From Oscarella lobularis (Eukaryota > Porifera > Homoscleromorpha > Homosclerophorida > Oscarellidae), in assembly GCF_947507565.1 (NCBI RefSeq), contig NC_089194.1, positions 1,240,001-1,304,000 on the forward strand: DNA of 64,000 bases, written 5' to 3'. A program made the translations under genes and the position numbers. Positions 41,253-51,201 of the stretch are shown piece after piece. The notes under the pieces are model-generated. The model did not search any database, had not been told where the DNA came from, and worked only from the letters and a program-made list of their open reading frames with translations. Within the stretch, counting starts at the first letter, position 1, and each line of letters opens with the position of its first letter.

Positions 41253-41661
41253 TAGCGGCTCAGAACTCGGCGCAGGCGAAAGCAAAGACGCCTCTTTGTC
41301 TGTCGAGTGCATCAGAGACGCCTCGCAGCGTGCCGCTCTCTGTAGCGAGGCAGATTCACCACCATTCTCTTTTTCCCTGGATCTACACCTCTTTGTTTCG
41401 CTAAAATCGTCCTCGCTCATGTCCCTACCGAGTTTTGCTGTATTTTCGAAGCCTGCTCTAGCCTCCAGGTCTGAAAAAGAAATGGCGAGCCTCGATTTTG
41501 TCGAATCGCGTTTTCGAAAACGCTTGCCTCTGCCTTCCACGTCGATCAATTCGCTCAGAAAACAATCCAATAGATCGCAGGCTGAACGAGAACAAAATCT
41601 GGACGAATGCGCGACGACCCCGTACACAATCAAGACGCGCACATTCGATTTTATTTCGTAG
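41253..41661 (+). CDS. Possible exon, unrecognised protein
   Basis: A frame ending in TAG at 41659-41661 encodes a Ser-rich polar protein (GSELGAGESKDASLSVECIR, EKEMASLDFVESRFRKRLPL, QAEREQNLDECATTPYTIK). Codon choice resembles the genes nearby. No start or upstream exon could be fixed; an acceptor near 41190-41205 is possible. A minus-strand frame through the same DNA (41193-41687) is an alternative, and only one of them can be real. Confidence 0.3.
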
Positions 41662-41695
41662 AGTAATTTTACAGTACATGCACTCATGCAGAAAC

Positions 41696-41890
41696 CTACT
41701 CTAGCGTGTCCACTGTATTTTTCGATCCTTCCTTTCGTCGTTCGTTCGTCCGGCTCTTCCGCGGGCCTTCTGTACGTCTTCGTCGATCGTTCTCTCTTCG
41801 ATCTTCGTTTTCCTTCAGCGCTCGCAATCTAAAATCAAATCCCAATTAGACACTGTCAAAATATCGTTCTACGTACCTTTTCTGAATGCG
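41696..41890 (-). CDS. C-terminal exons of an unrecognised basic protein
   Basis: On the minus strand an acceptor at 41829-41830 opens a frame ending in TAG (41696-41698): LRALKENEDRRENDRRRR, TEGPRKSRTNERRKEG, SKNTVDTLE. A preceding exon piece GRIQKR with a GTACGT donor (41875) joins in phase. Upstream, host coding sequence is lost at about 41890, where LINE-associated DNA begins, so the gene may be interrupted by that insertion. The product is a charged coiled-coil-like tail of unknown function. Confidence 0.4.
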
Positions 41891-44050
41891 TCCGTATTAG
41901 CGTTACCCGAGTTACACCACGGGGAGGTTCGGACGCTTCGTAACTCAAGGCAGCCACCGCAAAGCAATGGCCACCCGTTCCAAAAAGTTTCGGGCGAGTT
42001 TTGACCTCATAGGCCACCTCAGCCAGTATCCGCCTGGACGAGTAGTCGGCCCCTAATACCGAGTCCCCCGGCGCGACGATACCTGACCACATTGGTAAGC
42101 CGAAGCTAAGAACCGGGGCTTTTGAGGTGGAGAGCGGCTGACTACAGTTTGTAGGAGTCGACAGGAAAGGACGTGCAATGCCCAGATCGAATTCTCCTGA
42201 GCCAGATCATCCGCAATCTAATCGTGCCAGTTGGTGAGAAAAGTGCCGGCAACCAGACCGCTTGCGACACCCCCTCCGAGTCCTGGGTTGCCCTATTGGC
42301 ACGGATTCCTATGTGGCGGGGGAGTGCTTACGCATTGTTGCGGAAGAGAATGCTTTTCTCGAACGCCTCTGTGGGCTTCGCAACATGCAGTCGGCATTAC
42401 TTCTTCTTCGCTACTGTGGAACGGGCAGAATTAACCACCTTCTCCGTGCTATTCCACCGTCAACCATCCAACAGGCTGCGCAGCAACATGACTCCAACAT
42501 TCGCTCCTGTTTCTGCTCCATCATTGGCTGCCAGCTTGACAATATTCAACTTCGCCAACTACACCTACGTCTCTCTCAAGGTGGCATGGGGCTGCCTTTG
42601 GCCGAGCGCACGTCTCCCTGCGCTTTTTTGGGTGCCTGGGCAGCTACCCTTGCCTCGTTGCCAAGCCGTCTAGAGCAATTTCCATCCGCTCTTGACGTAT
42701 CTGTCACTCCATCCGACAACCTTTTCTGCGGCCATGTTGCTCACACGCTGTCCGCCCTCTATCAGGCTACTCCAGCTGTGGCGGAAGCGATACCATCAAT
42801 CGCAACTCTCCCGGAAAAACATCTCAAGCTTCAGCGGGTCCTCTCTCATCTCCTTCTCGACGCTGAACACGCTGGTTTGCTCTCGTCCGCCAACCGCTTC
42901 ACCCAAGCTAGGTTGAGGAGTGCGGCGGGTCCAGACGCGGGCGCTTGGTTAGATGCGATCCCGGCCTCGAGACATCTGTCGTTTACCAACGTTGAATTTC
43001 AAACGGCAGTGTCTCTTCGGCTGGGTCTGTCTATTCCTGTGCTCCGCAGTCTGCCATGCTGCACTTGCTCTACCACCTGGGATGAAGCTGGATACCACGC
43101 GCTGACCTGTCGGAAGGATGGAGGCCAAACTCGTCGTCACGATCACATCCAACACACGTGGCTCTCTCTATTACGATCCGTCAATTTCCACTGTGAGCTA
43201 GAGGAACTGGGCGACTTTGGTGACTTCAAGCGACCAGATATCAGCATCTATGACTACCAAGATGGCAAGAAATTACTTCTCGACGTTTCGATCATCCACC
43301 CTCAACGTCCGAGTTGTCTGCCGCAGAGCCATTCCACCAACGGAGCAGCGGCCATCTTACGCGACACCGAGAAGTCGACAAAATACCGTGCGGAGGCAAT
43401 CTCCCTCGGTTATCTCTTCGAGCCTTTGACGTTCGAAGTCTTCGGACGTTGGAGTCCGGTCGCCGTCGACTTCTTCAACAAGATCGTCCGTCGCCCGTCC
43501 ATCGAATTTCTCGATGACCGTCCCGCTGCTGCTCGATACTGGCGCCGACGCTTCGCTGTTTGTCTGCAGCGCTTGAATGCGCAAATCCTTCTTCGCAAGG
43601 TAACGCTTCTCGTCCCGGGGTCTACGGTGGGTGATCGCTTGGGTCCTCATGACACTGACATTCGATTTTTCTCTAATTAATCTATTGACTCTATGCATGC
43701 ATCCCCCTTCCCCTGTCTGTTCCCGTCCCCTTCAATATCTCTTTTCTGCTTTCTGTCTGTTCTTTCTTTTGTGTTTAACAGAATACAGTCGTACCCACTC
43801 TGCCTAACGCAGGTCGTACTCGTTTGGCAACAATAAGACATGTAAGCGATCATTATGCTCAGTGCGTGAACCGAGGCCGAAGCCCCCCATCGCCCTGCTT
43901 AGAGGCTCCGGCACGGGATTAATCCGTGGGCCACGCTGATCCGACGATCCAGACTGTCCTTTTGCCGATACTCCCGAGCCAGTCCGTCAAGGATGAGACG
44001 CAGATTGCTCCACGCCGCACCCACCCTAGGCCGCAACTGAAGGAGAATCG
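41890..44050 (+). mobile_element. 5'-truncated LINE with restriction-like endonuclease
   Basis: One long frame (42262-43680) encodes the C-terminal half of a non-LTR reverse transcriptase ORF: the end of the RT/thumb region (RVLGCPIGTDSYVAG, GGMGLPLAERT), a CCHC-type finger (CCTCSTTWDEAGYHALTC) and a restriction-like endonuclease core (FKRPDISIYDYQDGKKLLLD, the R-PD...D pattern). This order is known from R2/CRE/NeSL-type LINEs. The catalytic RT palm with its YxDD box is missing, so the copy is 5'-truncated and cannot move by itself. The remaining frame is intact, suggesting a recent insertion. Flank boundaries are approximate; 43681-44050 looks like the 3' untranslated part. Confidence 0.72.
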
Positions 44051-44262
44051 GTGTGCACTTCCCTTTTGAAGCGTGTAGCTCCGCCCAGCGCGCTCATTGG
44101 TCCGTTGAGGTCACGTTGGGTTCATCTAGCGCTCTGGTTGGTTCCTTTCGAATAGGTGCGAATTTTCAATACCGTTTGACTATCGATTGCATCATGATCA
44201 TGGTCAGCAATTCTATTCTTGGCAACGAATTACGCAAGATTTCTCGCCTCAAGTTCAAGATG

Positions 44263-45078
44263 GCGTACGATGCCTCATGGTTCTTCTTCGCAGTTTCATC
44301 TTACTTTTCGCTGTACATTATCGTCGATTGGCTTTTTCGCGGGTTTGTCGAACGGCCCGGACATCGGGAAAACGAACACGTGATCGAAGCAGACGCCACG
44401 CTCTGCTTCGACGGTAGACGAAGAAAACGGCCGATTTCGGCGACGACGACGACGCGGGAGCCAACGAAGATGCAAATTACGGCGTCGGTAAGCGTATGGG
44501 CGATCGGGTGCCCGTTTTTCGCGATGAAAAAGGCGATCCGTCCACCCGGACGTCGCCGATCATTTTCGCTTCGTTTTTTGCAGTGATCTAACGACTACGA
44601 AGCGCTTCGCAAGCGATATTCCGCGCTCAAATTCGAAGAAACCGTGCGAACAGGTACGCTTTGGGACCCCCCGAATCAATTAGCGCATTTTCTTTGCGAA
44701 TTTTGAGTCGCACGAACCGTTTGACCGCGCGAGGTTGTGTTATTAGCATATTAGAGTAGATCTAGCGCATTTCGGTGGAAATCCGCGAGGTCAAGATTTT
44801 TAGCATCCCTGAACTATAGCACACGGTTTTTGGTCAATTTGGTCACCTCTCCGATTCTCGATATTTTCTTATGAAACGGTGGGGATCGGTTGCCTGTTTG
44901 ACTCTGCGGTACCAAATTGACCTCACGTCTTCAATTTTGGCTAATATTGGGCATTTTTCGTCGTTGGTTTATATCAACATGTGTATCCGTTCCCTCCCCC
45001 ACAATGTTTCTACAGTGTAGAGATCATAGCTTTTGATTAGAATCTGATTTTAGTTTCAGTTCGCTTCTCGTCGTGACG
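44263..45078 (+). CDS. Possible small membrane protein, unresolved
   Basis: A frame from ATG 44263 starts MAYDASWFFFAVSSYFSLYI, a likely N-terminal membrane helix. A donor GTAAGC sits near 44489. A second exon around 44592-44656 reads NDYEALRKRYSALKFEETVR with very gene-like codons and a GTACGC donor. A third begins near 45060 and could end quickly (VRFSS stop). The phase between exons one and two could not be made to fit with confidence. It is probably a short single-pass protein with a coiled-coil tail. Confidence 0.3.
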
Positions 45079-45132
45079 CGTCGACGAATCCGATGAAGCA
45101 GATGAAGAAAGAAGAAGATGTAGACGAAGGCA

Positions 45133-45300
45133 TCACCCTGGGGACTTGGGTTAAAGTCTCCCTCCATGTGGGCTGGAGGTTAATATGCGCCACCCTCCCT
45201 GGCGGCCGGAGGTTAATCCGCCGACCCCCTGTGGACTTGGGTAAAGTCTGCTGTGGGGACTGCAGTCTCAGTCCCACCGCTTGGCCCGGAGGCCAAGCGG
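45133..45300. repeat. Run of consecutive short hairpins, GC-rich
   Basis: Five successive inverted repeats of 20-30 nt. The last is a perfect 10-bp stem with a 4-nt loop (CCGCTTGGCC 45277-45286, CGGA, GGCCAAGCGG 45291-45300). Before it is a 7-bp stem (GGGACTG 45256-45262 with CAGTCCC 45269-45275). Weaker stems lie around GGACTTGGGTTAAAGTCTCC (45142-45161) and GGACTTGGGTAAAGTCT (45233-45249). The function is unknown; it may be the folded end of a mobile element or a structured RNA. Confidence 0.5.
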
Positions 45301-45874
45301 CAGCGCAGGACGACGACGACGACGACGACGGGAAAATGCGGACGAAGAGACAAGAATTTTTTAATTTGATTTTTATTTATCCGGGATATTACGAAGAAAA
45401 ATTTGGCTATAACTTCCCCTACTTTCACGAACGCTCACATGCAACGGCGCGGGACTCGCGACAATAACGACGACGGAAGCTCGCGCACACGTGGGGCGCG
45501 CAGCTGGCACGCTGGGCACGCGCGCGCTCGTAGTCTTCGCGACGCGTGAGACTCGCGCACTACAGCGGTAAACGAAGACGCGCGCGCCCATGGACGGTCC
45601 CTAGGCTCATTTATCACTCCTGTCTCCATAAACTGGAGATCAAGAGAAAAAGCATGCAATCACATGCAAAAAATCTTCATGCAAAAAAACTTCATGCAAT
45701 AATGCAAAAAATCTTTTCCTCTTGTTCGTCCTTTATTTCACCTGCAATGTCATGTCAGTGAAAAGAAATAGGACTGAAACACTTTTCTTATCTTTCAAAA
45801 ATTGACGCTTCGGCTTAATTTGAATTCTTATTAGATTTGTAGTCTAAAAAGAAAAACAAACAATTAATAATTAA

Positions 45875-46150
45875 ATAAAATAAAAACCTGCAAAATAAAA
45901 AAAAGAAACCTGCAAATAAAATAAAAACCTGTAAACAAAATAAAAACCTGTTCGGAAAAAAACCTGCAAATAAAATAAAAACCTGTCGAAAAAAAAACCT
46001 GCAAATAAAATAAAAACCTGTCGGGGAAAAAAACCTGTAAACAAAATAAAAACCTGTTGGGGAAAAACCTGCAAATAAAATAAAAACCTATGAGGAAACA
46101 CCTGTAAACAAAATAAAAACCTGTGGAAAAACCTGTAAATAAAATATAAT
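45875..46150. repeat. A-rich minisatellite
   Basis: Roughly eight imperfect units of AACCTGCAAATAAAATAAA with spacers such as ACCTGTCGGGGAAAAA, period 30-35 bp. Frames on the minus strand through it (VFILFTGFF-like) are artefacts of the repeat. Confidence 0.85.
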
Positions 46151-46640
46151 AAGCTACCCTGAAAAAGAAAAGCAGGCACGTGATTTTGTAATTAAATAAC
46201 CTAGATTACCTCATACATCCATTGACCTAAAATATGCCTATATTCTAATCAACCTAGATTACCTCAAAAATCCATTGAAAATGGTCTAAAGCACGTGGCG
46301 GCTGCTAGCTACAGCACGTGGGGGAGAGGAGCTACAAGCCTACTACTCAAAAACGCCCTACCCTACTAGCAGCCGCCGACTAAACCTTAATGCAAAGGGA
46401 GAGGACCCGTGCAAACTAACGTAGTCGCCGTGGCAATGCAAACCAAGCACGGAACGGGGAAGGGATGTACTGCTAGTACACTAATTAATTTCGCCAAACT
46501 GTTGTCCCGCTACACTACCTGCAACGTACACAATAGGGCATCATGCGCTGCAACACCACCAGCCCTCACTCGCGAACCCCAACCCGCCCTCGATTAGACT
46601 GTTGGAAACCAGACCTAATGGTTAGACTGTCGGAAATTTT
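46151..46640. other. Intergenic, nothing recognised
   Basis: Contains a short direct repeat (AACCTAGATTACCTCA at about 46198 and 46249) but no supported gene. Confidence 0.4.
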
Positions 46641-46841
46641 TCTATGCCCACGAGCGCGGGCAGTGGCATCGCAGGCACTCCGCGCCGTGTACGTTGCAGA
46701 AAGCCCCGCCCCCTAAGTGCACGCCTACACCGATGGGGGCCCCAATGGATGACCTGTTCGTCGCGGTGGCCACGTGGCATTCTTCTTCGCTCTTTCGTCG
46801 CCGAACTAGAAAAAGAGAAGAAGGGAATGAAATGAAACGAA

Positions 46842-47348
46842 ATGCGAGTGCGCGCGATGAGGGATCGCCGGAATGCGGGCGGATTACGCGCGTCATCACG
46901 CCCGCGATACGCGTCGCGTCGCCGCGCGTCGCGGTCGGAGAGTAAAAGCAGCCACGCCGCTCATTGCATCGACGCTCGACGCCGCTCGACTCCGGTCGAC
47001 GCGCCGAGACGGACACGAAACGCGAGGCGCGGGCGAAGCCGAAGGGGAAACGTAGGATATTTCACTGCGCTTACCAATTTGCGCCGATCCGAGCTGCATG
47101 CGCTTCACAGCAGCGATGAAGACGTTGAGATCGATGATCTGGCGACGAAGCGGCGAGCGGCCGAAGCTGGGGCTTCTGATTCTGTGCGCACCGGAGACAA
47201 AGAGACACTTCAGCTAAATAACCCGGACGCTAACACCTCGGCGACCAATGAGAGAAGAGCGTACGTCAAGGAGGAGCGACCAATTAGAAGAGCTCGCGTG
47301 CTCACGTGTAAAACGACCAGATTAAATAGAGTTCAAATCACGTGTTAG
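46842..47348 (+). CDS. Hypothetical Arg-rich protein
   Basis: A single open frame of 168 codons from ATG 46842. The first third is arginine-rich and may only reflect GC-rich DNA. The later part (LRRSELHALHSSDEDVEID, DLATKRRAAEAGASDS, VKEERPIRRARVLTC) has gene-like codons and an acidic-then-basic pattern. A later start is possible. It is convergent with DTD1, whose stop lies 16 bp beyond. No family was recognised. Confidence 0.35.
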   Translation: MRVRAMRDRRNAGGLRASSRPRYASRRRASRSESKSSHAAHCIDARRRSTPVDAPRRTRNARRGRSRRGNVGYFTALTNLRRSELHALHSSDEDVEIDDLATKRRAAEAGASDSVRTGDKETLQLNNPDANTSATNERRAYVKEERPIRRARVLTCKTTRLNRVQITC

Positions 47349-47364
47349 ATATACACAGTACTGA

Positions 47365-48130
47365 TTAGGAAAGCGTCTCTTCTTTTCTCGCTGAATCTTT
47401 CTTCTGTCGAGGGACCGATGCTTACAGTGAACGTACATCTACATACATACATTTACCTTGTCTGGTTTGATACTAGCTGGCGATTCGAGCTCTATAGTCA
47501 CGGGACCGTCGTTTTGAATGTGAACTTGCATGTACGCCCCAAATGCCCCATCTAACGTCGACACGTGCCAAACGGACAGCCCAACTCAAAACAGAATCGC
47601 ACCTTTGATTTTTTCAGCCTCGTACGACTTCCTCATCTTCGCCAGAAACTCTTCGTAGAAAGGCTTCGATTCTTCTGAACCCATAGCCAGATGAAAGTCC
47701 GGTTTATTTCCTTTGAGTACTGCTTGAAGGGTAAACTAAAGAGACGACCTCCCTGATATTGACTAAATGGCCTATCAGTACTGTACCTGGCTAACACAGA
47801 GAACCTCATAGCCACACTCAGTGACACTCTTGGACCATCTCTTATCTCCATTGTCAAAGACTCTCAAATTTAATACTTTTCTAACTCTACAAAAAACATA
47901 GGCCCAGTGGAGGTTTTCTTACGACTGATTCTTTTTTCCTTACATGTACTCGACGTCTTGGGCTGTGTCGTTTCGTGAGATGCCAACGAGTACGCACAGT
48001 CCCTTTCCTATTGAATTTACCACTCTTCCGTCGACTGTGCAACAAACGTAGGCGCTTACGTCCTAAAATCGCCGCGCGTTTACGTACCTTCGACTGACGC
48101 CTTCGTTACTCGCTGAACAACCGCTCTCAT
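47365..48130 (-). CDS. DTD1: D-aminoacyl-tRNA deacylase
   Basis: Exons 48088-48130, 47944-48034, 47787-47886, 47603-47735, 47457-47551 and 47365-47403 give 166 residues. [29 protein letters not shown], the catalytic-region motif LCVSQFTLQ (the Ser-Gln-containing SQxT box), [11 protein letters not shown] and [20 protein letters not shown] (the Gly-x-Asn/Asp-Gly-Pro-Val-Thr box) are all present. The enzyme removes D-amino acids and glycine mischarged on tRNA in the cytosol. The tail ([13 protein letters not shown]) is short and basic. All joins are in phase. Confidence 0.95.
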
Positions 48131-48749
48131 TTATAGCCGTCTGTCCGCAGACAACGATGCCTTGATGCTTTTAGAACTAAGCTGCAGCCTAACCTTCGAA
48201 TAAATGACGCTGCAGCTTTAGTTTCGCCTGTAGGAACGATCGGTTGTCGTGTGCGCACATTTGCGTACTGTTGTGCGAGTCAGCGTAGTCTGGAACGGCG
48301 TATGCAGTCCGTCTGCGACGAAAGATGCGACAGGGAGTGATGTATATAGGTGATTTGTATTGCAGTAAGGGGTAAGACTCATGCAAGGAGCTGCAGCAAT
48401 GCAGTAAGGCGGGTAGACGTGCGTGCCAGTACTAGACTGTAGTAGTAGACGTGCAGTAGACGCATAGATATAGACGCGAGTGCATTCATCCAGCGGCAAA
48501 CGACGAAGTACGGCATTTTAAACTTTGAAAATTACAGCTCTTAGTTGATCTGGAGAGAATTCTAGAATCCGTTGACTGACTGACTAGTATATGAATGAAT
48601 AATAGCCATATCGATTGTGTTTGCAAAATGAGGACATTTTTTCCTTCCCTACTGAACGCAGACAATCACACCAAAAAAACAGCAGAAAAACAACAAGCAA
48701 TTCGTCCAGTCAGAACTGAGAGTCATTTCCTTAGATACTTGTAGCATCT
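48131..48749. other. Intergenic region upstream of DTD1
   Basis: No gene was seen. It holds the DTD1 promoter and the 3' flank of the oxidase gene. Short motifs GTAGACGTGC/GCAGTAAGG recur at 48360-48480. Confidence 0.45.
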
Positions 48750-50882
48750 CTAAGGAAATCTTGGACTCCTTCTGCGTCGACCAAGATGCGAGCGACGAGT
48801 CTCGCCGTACTGATCAGAGAGCAGATCGTCGACGGTTTGAAAAGCCCCCTCGACCCAGCCCTGATCGCCGGAATAGGCCTCGCCCACAATAAAGACGTCT
48901 TGAGTGGAATCGAGCTGAACGACGTCTTTCATCACTTGGGTGAAATTGGCCCCCGCTTTCCACATGTGCCACGCTTCACCTATAGATAAATGAAAATTAA
49001 GCTTTGAATTTTTTCTTTTATTTGGCTTCGGCGTTTTGTACTTGGCATGTGAGGACCGTAGTCGGGAATGACTGCGGGAGTCGTTTCGTGATTCCAATAC
49101 ATAACTAGACCGTCGATTGGACTGCCTATGAGCTGTTCTGTTGTGTCGTGATTTATAGCCATTTGTCGGATGACTTCGTTAACGAGACGTTCACTGAGAT
49201 TGTAGAGAAAGTTCATGCTGCCTTGGTAGGTGGTGAAGAGCGAATCTGCGAGCGTTCCCCAGAAATCGGCGTTGGGACCGTCATTGTAGCCCATGATCAT
49301 CGAATTTCCGCCTTCGTTTGGATTCGTGAAATAGAAAGTCTGTCGTATGGGTAGGCTACTAATCGAACGGCCTTTGCTTAAGTTGAGGTATTGAAGCGAC
49401 GAGTCTTGCCACCAGGCGTTGGGAAAAGTGAGAAAGAATTTGGTCGCCTTGTACGATATGACGGAATCGAGTAGAGGCGACGTTTTCACGGGCTCCCAGT
49501 CGAGTCTTTGCAGTTGGGATCTCGTCAGCGAGAGATAAACTTTTCTCCCGCAGTTGTACGTCTAAAGGTCAATCAGAAGAGATGCATCTATATATAAGTG
49601 AACCATCATACGATTTGTCCACTTGTTGAATCCCTAGTCTTTAGAGAATAAATCTCTTCGTTGTTGTACGTGCACCTGTTTATAGATGCCACAGTCGAAC
49701 CACACTGCACTCTATAAGAACACAACTGGGTCGCATTGTTTCGTACGTGCGCGCTTAATTCGGTCTCACTTGCTGTTTGAGTAACTTTCAAATGCCTGCG
49801 CAAGTTTTATTGGAATTTCCGACATGCCTTTCTGCGGGGCGTAGTAAGACCCAGTGGGCAAAGAGGTGTCGTTCGATACGTAGAGAAGATTTCCCGCGAC
49901 GCCGGGATTCTCCGGAAACATGTACGTGTAGCCGTTTCCGTCTTGGAAGTAGTTAGGCGCGTCGGCACTGGCGCCGGCCAACGAGAAAACGTTAGATTGC
50001 CTATATATAGGAAGAGATGGTTGCGTGGATATTGAGACACTGACATTTTTCCTACCCGTAGTAGTACAACGGATCGCCGTAGACGGTGTAGGCTTGGTCG
50101 GGCGGCAAAGCTCTTTGAGACTCATTAACAGTGGCGTGAAAGTACTTTCTACCCACAAACAGATTCTCAGCCCAAACACTTGCGACTATATATAGACGCG
50201 GTTTACTAACAATTGCAGAGCGTCGGGCAGCATGTGCAATTCGTCGTTCTTCAGAGCGTACGGAAGATCAGCCGTCGTCAATTGGGACTGCTGCAGAAAG
50301 AGATTGCGGAGCAGATAAGGCCGATTCTCATTGTCTTCGTCCATTTCGAATATCTTTGTCGGAATGCCAAGGGTGTCGATTACGTCTGTGACAAGAGGCT
50401 GCGAAGTGGGAATGTAACGCATTCCGCCCGCTTCGGCGACATTGAAGTCGATGCCCGGAATGTCGACGGAATAGAGTCGACCGCCTATGCGATCGTTCGC
50501 TTCGAGCAGAAGAATGCTTTTCGCGTCGAGGGTGCGCATGTTACGGAAGCGCCAGGCCAAGTAGGTTCCTCCCGGACCGCCGCCGACAATCACGATGTCT
50601 TGGACACCTCCCATGGCCGTGCAGTCGCAATCGTTCTCTCCGACGAGCGACTTGAGACGATTTATTATGTCGTCGGCTTTCTGTTTCACGGCGCTGGCGA
50701 CTTTGTCGTGGGCTTTGGTGACTGCTGCTTTGAATTGGCCTAAAGACGTTCGTTTTATAATCTCACCGCGGGCGACCCGACTGATTGCCCATACCAAAAA
50801 ATCTCTTCTCGCGTTCTTGCGCTGGTAAAGCCGTCACAGCGCCGACGGCAATCAACAGCAGAAAGATCGCCTTTGAATGCAT
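48750..50882 (-). CDS. Secreted L-amino-acid-oxidase-like flavoenzyme
   Basis: Exons 50795-50882, 50211-50739, 50056-50178, 49770-50000, 49612-49675, 49042-49561 and 48750-48979 give 594 residues. The signal peptide is MHSKAIFLLLIAVGAVTA, followed by EREKR, a possible propeptide site. The FAD-binding Rossmann motif is IVIVGGGPGG (about 80-87), with LLLEANDRIGGRL, AEAGGMRYIPTSQP, and the C-terminal FAD motif VGEAYSGDQGWVEGAF. This is the flavin amine oxidase fold. Secreted members in other animals deaminate L-amino acids and release hydrogen peroxide as a defence. The substrate is inferred. Exon 2 uses a GTTAGT donor. The C-terminus is basic (RRSHLGRRRRSPRFP). Confidence 0.85.
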
Positions 50883-51201
50883 TGTGCACCTTGTGACTGC
50901 CAGAGGGAAAGTGCTCCGGACGGCAGGGAGGGCCACTGAAATAGCACGCAAAGGAACAAGATGCTCGACGCCCGAAAACAAAGTGACAGTGACAAATTAA
51001 TTAATTCGTCAAGCAGTCCTTTTGAACCCGCAGAGAACGACTATAAATTCGCAGACGACTCGTTCTTACACGAGAGCTCAACCGAAATTAATTCGCAGTG
51101 GATTTAACACCTTGCACCATACTTTCACAATGCTCTGACGTAATGCGGGCTATCAATGGATAGAGCTACACATGCAGCAGATATAACGATGCCGGTCAGT
51201 C
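50883..51201. other. Intergenic, nothing recognised
   Basis: About 320 bp between the oxidase start and the Frizzled-like stop; no feature seen apart from the expected promoter space. Confidence 0.4.

Noticed and set aside
45093-45467. 124-codon frame with an acidic run
   Set aside because: It reads straight through the hairpin array and a GAC repeat; a short exon ending soon after 45060 fits better.
45871-46179. Minus-strand hydrophobic frame resembling a membrane protein
   Set aside because: Translation of the A-rich minisatellite.
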